In this document: piece after piece, positions 36,501 through 49,939 of the stretch
How the letters are laid out: every line of letters begins with the position of its first letter
Position numbering within the stretch: the first letter of the stretch is position 1
Notes under the pieces: model-generated
The model's input: only the letters and a program-made list of their open reading frames with translations
Database searches by the model: none
What the model was told of the DNA's origin: nothing
Position numbers and translations under genes: made by a program
Assembly: GCA_025531455.1 (NCBI GenBank)
Contig: JAMYHL010000010.1
Span: 930,001 to 994,000 of the forward strand
From: Apiotrichum sp. Y4204
Taxonomy: Eukaryota > Basidiomycota > Tremellomycetes > Trichosporonales > Trichosporonaceae
Reading direction: 5' to 3'
DNA length: 64,000 bases

Positions 36501-39500
36501 AGGAGTGGGTGTGTGCGTAGAATCCGGTGTCTCAGACCCTTTGCCGGGCCCATTTGCCCATGACCCGTGGTCCTCGGATCCCTTTTGTGGCTTGCACGAC
36601 TTGTGGCTCTCACTCGCGCACGCACGGCACAAATGCAGAGCGCAGAGCAGCCTGCAGCCTGCTTGCATGCCCCTTCTCCCCCGCCCCGCCCACTTCTCCT
36701 CCAGATTCCTGCCCTTGATCTTCTGAGTCAATCACCTTCCACAATCTCCTCTGATCCCCCCCCGCCCCCCCACTCCCCCCCCCCCAACCCCTGATCCCGC
36801 CGTTCCTCTGGCCGCTGGCTCACTGGCTTCTCGGCTTATTACCTTCTGATCCTCTGGTTGCTTCTCGCAGACTCTGGCAGCTAAGGTCGATCTAACGGCC
36901 GCCCCCTCCTCTCGCCCTTTCCGACACTTTTGAGCCCTCCTCTCTTGCCTCCCTCTCCGCTCCTGCCCGGTTCCTACAAGGTGCGGGGCATAAGGGAATC
37001 TCAACCAGCCAGACCTGCATCCACTGTAGCCATACCCTGCATACACCGGTACATACACCCCACCCCCATACACACATACACACTGTGCGATTCGCTGCCC
37101 CTCCTTGAACGGCCTTTACCGGTGCGCACCGTGCATGTTGTACTCTGTTAACAACATCAACTCGGCAACATTCCACCTCTCCCCAACTACACTATACACA
37201 CTTCTAAACCAGCCGCTTGATCGAACCGTTCCCTGTGTATCACCACCACCATCTTGCATCTATCGCTGTGCATCGCATCTCATCCGACCAGCAACCCACC
37301 ATCTAATCGACTACTTACTCATCTACCTCCGCGCACCCCTCGGCGACCATCCATGTATTAACGCCAAACCTCTGCCGCGCCATCACACAATCACCGCCGA
37401 AGCGGGACAGCCGACGACATCGATTTCATAATAAAGTTTGCGGTTTTCCCCTCCTTACATCCTCTTCCCCCTCTGCCGCGCTCCCCGGTTCCGCACGCTC
37501 ATCCTGTATCCCCCTGCCGTGCACATCGGATCGACATACAACATCTCAGTCTAAACCAAGATCCGAGACTGTACAGCGATCGAATTCGGACCGAGCAAGG
37601 TACCAGTCGTGTGGGTACCTAGGCAGTCAAGTTGCCTCTGGTTTTCTGAGTCGTAATCGTGCTCTTGCCTTCCTCGATCTCCCTCGCATTCTTTCACTGT
37701 GCAGTCTATCTTGTCCCATACTGGATCTACACAGTCCCCATATCCCAACAACTCCCATCTCCCTTTGAACCTCGAGGATAAAAAAAATCCGTCCGGTTCC
37801 TCTCACTTGGTGCCAGAGCCAAAGCCACTGTGCATTGGTTCATTACGCATAGTACATACGTAGTGGTCATCCTTGATCTCATCGCCCCTGTCACTTTTAC
37901 TCCGCCCTCCACCGCGAACGCAGGTGGCCATTCTCTGCTGCTCCTCCCCTAGACTTCACCAGGCCCACAACTCGTCACCATCCGTACCTCCTTGCACCTT
38001 CTGCCCTCATCACCCTGGAGATCACATTCGGTATATTCGGCTTTCCAACGCGGGCAGGCCCCACAAGCAACAAACCTACTCCTAACGTGCTCGCCAGTCG
38101 CTCGTGTTGGTCTGTTGCGCCGGCTTACCCGCGACCTGACGATCAAGGAAGCGAGCGCCCACGCCCATTTGGTTTCTACAACATTTTGTGATCTGCGCGT
38201 GTGTCACCAACCCCCACCATTCCATCTCGGTTCTCCTCGCATTATCCATCCAACAAACGGCGCACCATCTCCGCGTTCACTCCCCCGCATTCCATCTGAT
38301 CACGCACCTCTCGGCAGGGCTGTGACTTGTCGATCAAGCGCAGTCGGTTACTGTTTCTGCCACCGGACGCCCATCATCAATCATCACCCCCAAAAACAAT
38401 TGATCTCAGCCGCCCTTTCCCCTCGCTGATCCGCTGATCTGTTGATCCGCTGATCCGTCGATCACCCAGTCTTTGCATCCACACATTCTCCCTCCATTAC
38501 GCACGCCCATCCACAACCAACCGCCATTCCATCCCCATTCGGAACGACCCTCATCGCTGCCGACCACCTCGCCCACCACCACCTTGCCCAGCAGCTGTCG
38601 ACTCGTTCATCACCGCCCACGCTTCGCCGTCCGAGGACAGGCTCTACGTCGGACGTCTACTAGAAGCCCCCCACACCGTCAACCGGTGTGGGTCAGCGAA
38701 TGTTGACCTCAGCAGCGCCGTGTCCTTAAGCGTGCGCATCGCTGTGATCTCCCAAGCAAGCGCTCTCGCCACTGCACGTTTACAGCAAGCGAGCAGGCCA
38801 CAGGTCTGATCGGCTCGAGTTGCAACCGGGCCGCACACGACCGGGACGAATCAATAACATTGTTCAGCAACGACTGCCAGTGTCGATCTACTCGGGCGCT
38901 TGGTCCCCTGTTTCCCGCGTGGCTTCACCCACTTCTCCACATCTCATTTTTCCCCTAGAGATCGTGTTCCTTTGCTTCATTGTGCCTCCCGTTGTTCAGG
39001 TGGCGTGTTGACCGGCCCTAAGGCGTCTCCACATCTCGCATTCCATCTCGGTAAGTTCCATACATGCGTACCTGCATGTTTGTCCGTGTCGCTTGCTACT
39101 GCTTTCTGTCGCTCTCCATCATACCTACAACATGAAGGGTTGTGACAAGATGGCGGCTGTGAGATGATGGCTCCCACAATCGGAGGCGGCTATGAGCTCA
39201 ACTTGGGTGATCGACTCCTGGTCTATCCGACGTTGCACCTCGTATCTCACCCTCTTTCTCCCCGCAAACTCATATCGTCTTGAACGGCGCAAGTGTGTAA
39301 TCCATTTGTGCTGTCCGGACCGTCTGATGAGGGCGGTGGTTGGCGGAGGCGTGAGACCATGTCCCCCCTAACCCTCTTCCTATTCCTACCTGTGAGGGTT
39401 GAACGTTGCGAATGTTGCGTTTCATGCTATGGTGTGGACTGCACATCAACGCGCTATCGAAGCGAGTATTGCTCTTGCACAGTTGCAGGACACATTCTGA

Positions 39501-39989
39501 AACGGCTGTCGAAAATCCCCCTCCTGTCGCGCATCACGGCGATCGACGTAGTTGATGAGCTCCTCGCTTGCATTCCCCATCCGGTTCATGAAAGATACCG
39601 TATACCGTGCTGACACAGCATCGCTTCCGTTTACAACGATTCATTTGAACGAACATACATATCGTCCCCTTTCGTGATCGTCACGATTTTCTCGTCTGCC
39701 CGGGCCTCGCACGCTGTCAACAATGACTCCAACACTGCACACCATACGATTCCTTTGATTCCACTGTGCTCGACGCCTTCACTTGTGACCCTTTCCAACT
39801 TCCTTCTTCACACTTGTCTGACGATCATCCCTCGCGCTCTCACGATCACGCCGCCTCCTCTATCTCAAATCCGTGTGAAACATATTTGGTGTCCATTGCC
39901 CTTGACCCACTGCGCGATTCCTCATCGCGGTTGCTATAAACAGCTCGAGGGGCAAATCACAATCTTATCTGCTCGTGTCGTCACCCGAT
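36501..39989 (+). other. Pyrimidine-rich upstream/leader region of the C2H2 gene
   Basis: From about 36550 to the ATG at 39990 the plus strand is persistently C/T-rich with few G, has C homopolymers (36759-36786) and no coherent coding frame. This composition matches the 5' leaders of other genes in the window (PCK1, HMT1, ERG11) but extends over about 3.4 kb. A strong GTAAGT donor at 39050-39055 suggests at least one leader intron. The transcription start cannot be placed from sequence. Confidence 0.4.
38424..38463 (+). repeat. 8-bp microsatellite CGCTGATC x5
   Basis: Five 8-bp units: CGCTGATC, CGCTGATC, TGTTGATC, CGCTGATC, CGTCGATC. This is the inverse complement of the 34041 array, 4.4 kb away, so the two could form an inverted pair. 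It lies inside the presumed leader region of the zinc-finger gene. Confidence 0.9.
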
Positions 39990-42233
39990 ATGCCCAAGGT
40001 GGCTGACCCTTCAAGACCTAACACCTTGCACTCCATGGCACCCCCACCATTGATGCCCATTCAGCAGCAGTCATCAGTGCCTCCCACAAATCCGACCAAT
40101 CCCCACCCCGCCCCCAGGTTTACGGGCCAAACTCTCACAGAGTCCATCTTCCCCTTCAACCCTCACGGCCCTCCGCCACCAGGCGCGCGTCCCCCGACGA
40201 TGCGCAGAGGCTCCCGTTTCGACCCTATGGAGTCAACAGCGGAGGAAGAGGGCCAAGACGAACTTGGCTCGCGGCATCCTCTTCGCCGAATTCGCGAAGA
40301 TCTTCCTCCTGAGCGTAACAACAGTGACGGGAATGTGAGCTTGCCGGGAATTAAAGCTCTCCTCAACGCTACGGATCAGCCTGTGATTTCATTCGCTCCG
40401 TCATTTCCTTCCCCCGGTCTGAACTCCTCAACCTCCCCGCTTGACTCCCCCTCCTCGCGCACATCTCGATTTTCTTCGTTCGCGTCGACCTCCGCGGACG
40501 GTCCGGGATGGTGGGCTCCCGATGAACGATCCAATTCAGTTGGCTACTCATCCCGGTCCGGCTCCTTCAGCAGGGGGGCGATTGACGATGAACCAGATGT
40601 CAAACGCCGTCGTTCTGACTTTGCGCCGACGCTTCCCGATGCCGACGAGGTCGCGCGTCTGAAGTGGCAGGCTCAGAGCCGCAACGCCTCATTCCCGGCA
40701 TCCGGGTCCATCTCCGCTGGCTCGGGTCTACGCTCTATCTTATACCCTCCCCTTTCGGCATCATCCAGTGTATCGCGCGGGTCGTTCGCAGGTGGGACAC
40801 CCCTGGGATCGCCCTTGTCGCCTGCCATGGAATCATCTCGTGACTACGTGTCATCGCGTGGTTCTCCAATGACGATGCCCTTGACACGGTCTTTTGCAGA
40901 TCTATCCGCGTCGGAGCGCAGCCCAGGCGACATTCCCTCGCGCAATCGATCACCAGCACCTGGGGAGCGGAGATCATCTCTATTCCTCCAGAATTCGTCA
41001 GAATCGCTTCAAGCTCTCGCATCTGGGCCGCGGGAGCCCGTAACGACCCCGACAGGGTTGGGAGCCACAGATGGCGCTCTCCAACGACTCTCCCTCACAC
41101 GTCCCCCATCACCAGAACCTTCAATTAGTGGTCCTCGCCGCAAATCTCTCGCAGAGCTTATCAAAGCGAATAGCGGCGATGACATCGCACTCGCCAAGGG
41201 TCTTTTTAAATCGTCCCCTGTCGCCACCAGTGCTCCGCACTCTGACCCACCACCAGCGCTCTGGATTCCCCGTCGAGAATCAACGGAGTCGGTTCAATCC
41301 AATCTCTCCGGCCCCCCTGGAGATCCACTGGGACCTGAGCCTGATCGTGCAGGGCCGAATGCTTCAACTGCTCGGAGGGCGGCTGTGGTTGCGATGGATC
41401 CTCGGCCATCAGATGAGGAAGAGGTGGACCCAAAATCCGATCCGGCAATGCGGGGAATGGAGGTGTTGGCCGAGTCGGCGCGGCGCGTCGCGGATGCCGA
41501 GCGAAAGGATGTTGACGAGCCGGAACCAAGTCCAACTAAGGCGAACAACGGTGTATCGAGTACTGGACCAAAGTACACTTGCAACTACTGCGCGAAGACT
41601 TTCTCACGGCCGAGCTCGTTGAGGATTCATACTTACAGTCGTGAGTATCATTATTAGTACCAACACGAAGTGTTTTGCTGACTTGCAGATACGGGTGAAC
41701 GGCCGTTCATCTGCAAGGAGCCGTCATGCCGCAGACGATTCTCTGTGCAGTCCAATCTGAAGAGACACGCCAAGGTGCATCAGCTCCAAGCACAGCAAGT
41801 GCAGGTCGTGCAGCTCAGCCAACGACCTGGACCACCCCCGCGTCACCCCATGCACATGGGCCCTGGACCTAGAGGACCACCGCCCCCACAGCCTGGGTAT
41901 GGATATCCACCTCATCCAGGGGGTCCACCACCACCACATCCTGGTGGTCCGGGAACCCACCCACATATGGGACCACCGGCAGGTTATGGCCCCCTACCAC
42001 CGGGGTTCATGGGACCAGGCCGCCCAGGATTCGATCCAACACATGGACCGCCTCCCCATCACTTCCATCCTCCCGGAATGCGACCGCCAGGACCGCCAGG
42101 AGAGCACATGACCATGCACTATGGTATGCCGCCAAGAAGACATTCACACGACGTCGACAACCCCACTGGCCGAGGTGGAAGGCAGGAGGAGTGGAGTGAC
42201 GAGGAGGTTGATGAGTTGGACGATGACGAGTAG
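39990..42233 (+). CDS. C2H2 zinc-finger transcription factor
   Basis: Two exons, 39990-41640 and 41689-42233, encode 731 aa. The first in-frame ATG gives MPKVADPSRPNTLHSMAPPP. About 500 disordered Ser/Pro-rich residues with basic patches (VKRRRSDFAP) precede two adjacent fingers: finger 1 CNYCAKTFSRPSSLRIHTYSH (about 531-551) and finger 2 CKEPSCRRRFSVQSNLKRH. The TGERPF-type linker between them shows tandem DNA-binding fingers. The intron splits the codon of the last zinc-binding His of finger 1. The tail is extremely Pro/Gly/His-rich (590-700), then acidic (WSDEEVDELDDDE), like an activation segment. I cannot assign an orthologue; the finger pair is of a common fungal type. Confidence 0.9.
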
Positions 42234-43220
42234 TGACTATTTTTCATAATTTTGTCTTGTGTTATCTTCCCAGCCGGGCACTGGGAACTGAACCCGTGCC
42301 GACGTGGTGGGTATGTAATTTTTGATGGAATTGAGACAGGACACTTGGGAGGCGAAGCGCTGAACAATGGGCAGGTCTTGTAGCTTGCCATCGTCAGATG
42401 TCGTTGCTGGCACAAACTGCACGCATCTCGGTTGTGGCGCGATCATTGTTCTGGCAGGATAAACCAGACTGACGGAACCATTCTCAGCCTAACAAACGTC
42501 AACAAAAGCACAAGGTGCCTCGGTGGCATTGGTGGCAACGCACGGTTGCCCGGTTGCACCTGGCCACCACGCCCACGTAAAGGCCGCGACAGGCACCAGA
42601 GCCAAGGGAGATGAAATGATGAGGGGGATGGTACGATGGTCTAGTTTTTTTTTTTTTTCTAAAAATGCTGATCGAAAAAAAGGGTATCGTACCAGCTCCG
42701 TGGCATGATCCTCGCGTCGTGGCACATTGACAGCCTACAGATCTACACAGGAGGATCATCCCCATGCTTGCTCTGAACAGCTCAAGCAATCATCGGTGCA
42801 TGGGTGATGCCATGCTTGCATGACACGGAGATGTAGGGTTTGGACCGCGGGATGGGATATGCAATGCAATGCAAATACAATGCTTCTGGCTGCTTGAAGA
42901 TAGCCGCAACCTGCCGCGTGGACCGGGAGAAAGTTGAGCACGGCCAGCACCACCTGTCCCAATCAACGCGACCCTTTTGTAGTTTAACGTTTATCAGGCC
43001 AGTTTCGCCAAGATCGGGCCAGACACTTCCCTTCACTTTCTCGTCTCATTTCTTGTCCGTACTGTGCACTGGCAGCTGTCGGTCCCGTCTCTGGTTGTCG
43101 TCACTCTCTCTTTCTCTTTCCTCTCGTCGTCGACTCCACATCTCGTCTCTCGTCTACTACTTCCTGTCGTTGTTGGTCGACACGCCCCCATCGTCAAATA
43201 GCGCGCTAAGTGTGGCAATC
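42234..43220. promoter_or_regulatory. Intergenic and ERG11 promoter region
   Basis: About 1 kb between the zinc-finger gene and ERG11. It contains a T run at 42642-42658, A/T-rich AAAAATG and AAAAAAAGGG stretches, an SRE-like element (42799-42808) and a C/T-rich leader from about 43020 to 43200. Confidence 0.45.
42799..42808 (-). promoter_or_regulatory. SRE-like element upstream of ERG11
   Basis: The minus strand reads ATCACCCATG, matching the first seven of ten bases of the classical sterol regulatory element ATCACCCCAC. It lies about 410 bp before the ERG11 start codon. Fungal Sre1 factors activate ERG11 under low sterol or oxygen, so the position is sensible, but a partial match occurs often by chance. 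Confidence 0.25.
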
Positions 43221-45257
<2,037 letters not shown>

Positions 45258-45907
45258 TCTGGTTCTTAATATCAACCATCCATCGCCATCACTCCCTTAG
45301 AAGCCTTGATTTGGAAGTAATGTGGGGGGAGCGACACCCGATCTCCCTCTCTTCTCCCGACGATAGACGTATGGCCTGGTCTAGAGTCTAGAGCAAGCGA
45401 GTAGTAGTACCCTCTGCATGTCATGCATATATTCCCCGACCTGTTGGTTGTTTCAGTAGGCTCGATGGCCGGCGCGTTCCATGCGGCGAATCTCTGCTCT
45501 CAGTGTCAGTTTAGCGTCAGTTTTCAGTTCCCTCGACAGAGTAGGAATGAGTCCTTGTCAGTCAAATCTTTCCTGTCAGCATCAACAGCATTGTGACTCT
45601 ACTGTACTTGCGAGTTGTGACGCGACAGTTGTGTATGCATGCAGTCCAACGGGCCAACGACGCGCCTGCATCCGGGGGAGCAGATCGTCATACGGCAGCT
45701 AACTTGATCGCCGGATCGCCGGATCGCCGAGGTTCTGGACCCACGCGAGGGCCACGCTAGTTTGCTACCGTCACCCATTTCCTCTCCTTCTCTCACCTCT
45801 GTGTTGTGACCACCAAGTGATTTCGAGACGCGCTTCACGAAACGACCATTGATCAAGGACCAACGACCTCTCAACTCCCAATACCCCCCGACGACTCGCG
45901 CCCCAAA
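45258..45907. other. Intergenic ERG11 / LSM5
   Basis: About 650 bp. It contains the three-unit GATCGCCG array and a C/T-rich run before LSM5. No gene is seen. Confidence 0.45.
45706..45729 (+). repeat. 8-bp microsatellite GATCGCCG x3
   Basis: Three perfect units in the ERG11-LSM5 intergenic region. Same 8-bp period and GATC core as the arrays near 31, 34 and 38 kb. Confidence 0.85.
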
Positions 45908-46405
45908 ATGGCAAGCACGATCCTCCCCCTCGAGCTCGTGGACCGGTGCATCGGCTCGCAGATCCACGTCATCATGAAGAACGAGCGCGAGTTCACGGGC
46001 ACCCTCATGGGCTTTGACGACTACGTCAGTGAGTAGCAAGAATCTGGCCATGCTCCCTCCCTCGAACGTCCCTTGGCTTTGGGTAGTTGCTCACGCAAGA
46101 CATGGTGCTCAAGGACGTGACGGAGTACGAGGTCACTCCCGCGGGGATTGCCGAAACGCCACTCGGGCAGACGTTGCTCAACGGCAACAACATTGCGATG
46201 GTGCGTTGGTTGGATTGGGCGGGATACGCGTTCTGGGGCCTGCTTTCCTTGGTTCTGTCTCAAGAAACACGAAGGGGCGGTTTGTGGGCGCTGGGGATAC
46301 TGAAACGCCTGGCGGTCGAAATACCCAGCACGTCAACCGCTGCAGATTGGTCGTTTCCAGTACTGACGGCAGCTCATCCCGGGAGGCAAGGGCCCCAAGG
46401 CATGA
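45908..46405 (+). CDS. LSM5: U6 snRNA-associated Sm-like protein LSm5
   Basis: Exons 45908-46028, 46100-46200 and 46373-46405 give 84 aa. LSm5 is a subunit of the LSm1-7 ring (cytoplasmic decapping) and the LSm2-8 ring (U6 snRNP). Sm1 motif: [20 protein letters not shown] to [19 protein letters not shown]. Sm2 motif: [14 protein letters not shown]. The start and the short C-terminus GGKGPKA* fit the family. Exon 3 is only 33 nt, and the 172-nt second intron is unusually long for so small a gene. Confidence 0.95.
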
Positions 46406-46732
46406 TACCCCTCAGTGAGCTTTACATGGTTGAGCATTAGCTGACATCAGTATTCGTTAGATGTGGCTTTGTATGTGACGACTGGACGCAGTAATCAGTG
46501 GAATGGGCCTGTAGGGACAAGACTTACGGACTGTGGCGAAAGCTCTCGAGGATCTGACGCTGACCAACGATGTTGCACTCATTGTGACAGATGGTTAAGG
46601 TATCGCATAGTATCTTATGTGCACGCAACATGACAAGTACAGAATCCACATGCCGGAACGGGGCCTCGCGGCCTACAATGCTTTATGCGCCCCTCTTAAG
46701 CGCTCCTCAATTACTAGTAATCCCTCCACCTC
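46406..46732. other. Convergent 3' region LSM5 / orphan gene
   Basis: About 330 bp, no feature recognised. Confidence 0.4.
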
Positions 46733-48154
46733 TTAATTTGCTTCCCCGCTGTCGGTCTGGTCGTTATCGCGCAAGGCGCGTTTAGCTGCTGCGAGAAGGG
46801 CGGCACCCGAGGCGCAACGGCGTCCTACTCGTCGCAGTTCGCGGGTCTCCGGGTCGAGGTAGGCGGTGCGCGGGTCCACGCGTGTCTCGTTTGGTGGTGT
46901 CGCACACTCCTCGTCGCTGTCGACCACATCGGTTGGCGTACGCGCCTCGGTCGGGGTGTGGCCGTTGGCCTCTCGGAACATCGGGTTAAACCCAGCCACA
47001 ACTGGTACAGCGGTGCTTGGGACAGGTGCCACCTCGTTTGACGTGGCCTTCGCAACTGCATCCGCCCACTGTGACGCGGCCTCAGCGTCCACAAAGCTGT
47101 CGTCGCCGGTCGCATATCCCTCGTCCAATTCGGGAGCTTCGGCAATGTCGCGGATTTCGTTATATGTAACCTTCCCAACAAACGATGTGAGAAGGTCGAC
47201 ATCGAGCTCGCGCGTAAACCAGTAGAACTCTAGCAATGCGGTTGCGCGTTCAAGCGTCTCCAGCTCGGCCCCGCTCAGGCCCCGTAGCAACGCCGGTCTA
47301 CACCGCTCGATGATACCTCGCAATGTTTGGATAGCCGTGTCGGATACGATGAAGGCTCGCAGAATCTCCAGCTCGCTGCGCCCGCGTAGCATAGCCACTA
47401 GTTTAGCTGCCTCATTGTCTGTCGCGGATGCTGGTGAAGGGTAGCTTTGAGGTCGGGGAGGAAGCTGAGCGCCATGGGTCACCGCTCGCGTCCGTTGCTG
47501 CAAGGGCTCTGGACCAGGTGCAGCCCTCAAACTACTGCTTCGCGCCCCTGTGAGATCCCTTGCTGTGCTTGGTGCAGTCGTGACGCTCGGAGAAGTTGCC
47601 GGGGTTCCGTACTGGCTAGCCTCAGAAAGGTCGGAGGCGATGGTAGACGATAGAGATGCCCCGGATGACACCTTGGATAGCGGCGGCATGGTCGATGACG
47701 TTGCTCTGGACGCGGGCGATTTGGACGATGCGGGATAAGAAGACGCCCGCACCGTTGACGCCTCATGCCCGGTGCTCCTGGTCCTAGACGATGTCGTGAA
47801 CGAGGTCGATGTTTTGCTCGAAGACGCTCTGGACGAAGTAGCTACCGGTGTAGCCTCCAATGGCCTCTCCGGTCCAGTCTCACTCACGCCCAGCCAGGTT
47901 GGTGTTGGTTTTGTTGGAGTTGGCATGTGATGGTTCGGATCACGAGACAGCGATGAAGGATAGGCCTTTGGCTTGGACGGAGTGACAGGCGGGCTCACAG
48001 CCGCGCTGGGGGCAGGTCCGTTCTTGAAAGCAGGCTTTCCATAGTCGTCGTTGGTAGCAATGTTGGCGCCGGACGCACGCGCCGCGCCGGCTGCAACGCC
48101 AGCCGCACCAGCCACGTGAACGACGTTTGCAGCCTTGGGACTGAGGACGCTCAT
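46733..48154 (-). CDS. Orphan Ser/Thr-rich protein, single exon
   Basis: An uninterrupted 473-codon frame starts MSVLSPKAANVVHVAG and shows the same GC-rich codon habit as neighbours. No family recognised. Residues 1-270 are Ser/Thr/Pro/Ala-rich and look disordered, with many SP and TP sites. A better-structured helical block (about 275-370) contains EAAKLVAMLRGRSELEILRA and LLEFYWFTRELDVDLLTSFV. An acidic, low-complexity region and a basic end (RRVGRRCASGAALLAAAKRA) follow. The minus-strand sequence upstream (48155 to about 48800) is pyrimidine-rich, as in leaders here, which supports a real transcript. It could be a cytoskeletal or trafficking adaptor, but that is guesswork. Confidence 0.75.
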   Translation of the reverse strand: MSVLSPKAANVVHVAGAAGVAAGAARASGANIATNDDYGKPAFKNGPAPSAAVSPPVTPSKPKAYPSSLSRDPNHHMPTPTKPTPTWLGVSETGPERPLEATPVATSSRASSSKTSTSFTTSSRTRSTGHEASTVRASSYPASSKSPASRATSSTMPPLSKVSSGASLSSTIASDLSEASQYGTPATSPSVTTAPSTARDLTGARSSSLRAAPGPEPLQQRTRAVTHGAQLPPRPQSYPSPASATDNEAAKLVAMLRGRSELEILRAFIVSDTAIQTLRGIIERCRPALLRGLSGAELETLERATALLEFYWFTRELDVDLLTSFVGKVTYNEIRDIAEAPELDEGYATGDDSFVDAEAASQWADAVAKATSNEVAPVPSTAVPVVAGFNPMFREANGHTPTEARTPTDVVDSDEECATPPNETRVDPRTAYLDPETRELRRVGRRCASGAALLAAAKRALRDNDQTDSGEAN

Positions 48155-49939
48155 GCTGGCGGTCAGCCCTCGCGAGGAGCTTGGATCTCTCGTCTTGATG
48201 AAGATGTTTAGAGGTAGGAGGGCCGGGGCGGCAGTGGTGGTGCTCTTAGAGCTCCCTTGGCGACCGAGCGGGGTGCTTCCAAGTCAGGGCGGCAGGACTC
48301 CGGGCGGACAGTGCGGGGTGATGGCAAGTTAACGTCGGGCTGAGAGGAGAGGGAATAGAAGCTCAGAGGGGATCCGGGTGGCAAGACAATGTTCTGGAGT
48401 TGGCGATGATCAAGGTGGTGTGTGTGGTTGTTGTTGTTGTTTGTCCAGTGGACCGGATATTAGATTATCGCAATATTTCGCGGGGGTAAACAGGAACAGG
48501 CGACTGAGGATCGGCGCAAAGTTTGGGTTTGGGGCGAGTGAGTGCGGCGGCGTTGCTGGTACCGTGTAGGAATGTGGGATCTCGAAAGGGAATAGCAAGC
48601 GAAAGAAAAAGTCGGGAGGAGCGAACGGTGGTTGTGAGGAGAGGAGATGATGATGGTTGTTGAGGGGGAGACAGATACTGATGAGAGTGGTCGTGGTGGA
48701 CGGTATGTCAGTGATTGTGGTGCGGGTGTGTGTAGGTAGGGTTGAAGCGCAGAAGCCCAGGCAGGGCAACGCCTGCGTCGTCCGGGGGCCAAGAACACCA
48801 GTGGAAATCGGCACCGGACACTGTCCTCTGGCTCTGGTACACTACTCTGTGGTCTTGTGCTCTCTCGAAAGCCGAGACAGGCACAAACCACTTCTATGCA
48901 TTCGGAGAGCAGAGAGAGAGAGCCCCAGAGCGCCAGAGCGCCTCCCCGCGCCTCCCCACGGCCTACCCCAGGAGGCTCGGGACGCGGTGTGAGGCATGTG
49001 AGGCTTGCATCGAAACACGGAGCCACAAAAAGAAGGCACCAAGCGCAGATGGCGCCTCAGGGTTTGGGCCCGGGCACAGAATGCAGAATCAGCTCGAGCG
49101 CGACACCACTGCTGCGCCGCGGACCGCACTACTGGGCACTACGGCAACTCCGAGTTGCCCTACGTTGCATAGCGCGCGTGCGCGGACACGAGCACACCGA
49201 GAAGGGAGCCGTTGACCGCGCAACTATGCGGTGCATGCAGTGGTCAGACCGAGCTGACAATAACAGATCGTCTGAGATGGGGATCGACTACCGATAATGT
49301 TAATGTCATCCCGTGATCCCCGTGAGCAGACATACAGCCAACATGGGTGCCGTATACAGATATACAAGCCTTTGGCCTCGGGCCTCGAGGCAGACTGTGT
49401 AGCTGTGTAACTTTGCAATGTCACAGAAGCTCTCCATCCGTTTCCAGCATCCCGCGAGCTTAGCAGTCGAGCTGTAATCGAGTCACAAGCCGCAAAGCGC
49501 GCGAAGTAAGTCGACGGGCCGACGGGGGGTCCAATCAACCTTTACATGCTGGTGCAGTGCCGAGCTTTGTGTTGTGGAAGACTTGCTGGATCGTACTCGA
49601 CTGTCTACGGCTTGGGCCGATAATGATGGCTGCATTTGCATCCCCCAGGACATAATTACTGGACACGGTACTGCACGTCATTGCTCAGAGTCGGCTCCAT
49701 CGGCTAGCGGCTCTTGATACCCTGTGCAAGTTGAGGGTCCGAATAAACTGGGCCAGGTGGGGCCCATTCTAGGCATTCGCTCACGCCACAGTGCACATCG
49801 GGTGGCCACCGACAGCGACAGTGGGTGGTGCTCAGTTGATGGCTATCACTCACCTGCCTTTCGTGACCTCGACAGTTCATGTTCACTCTCAATTCCCAGC
49901 TACCAACTAACACTACTACTGCCGACGCCGCTATTCGCA
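48155..49939. promoter_or_regulatory. Divergent upstream region, orphan gene / FYV10
   Basis: About 1.8 kb. The left 650 bp are pyrimidine-rich on the minus strand (leader of the orphan gene). The right part (49100-49900) is balanced in composition. No RNA gene or conserved element was found. Confidence 0.4.

Noticed and set aside
48460..49300. Overlapping plus- and minus-strand frames between the orphan gene and FYV10
   Set aside because: Composition follows the pyrimidine skew of a leader. No motif or conserved splice structure.
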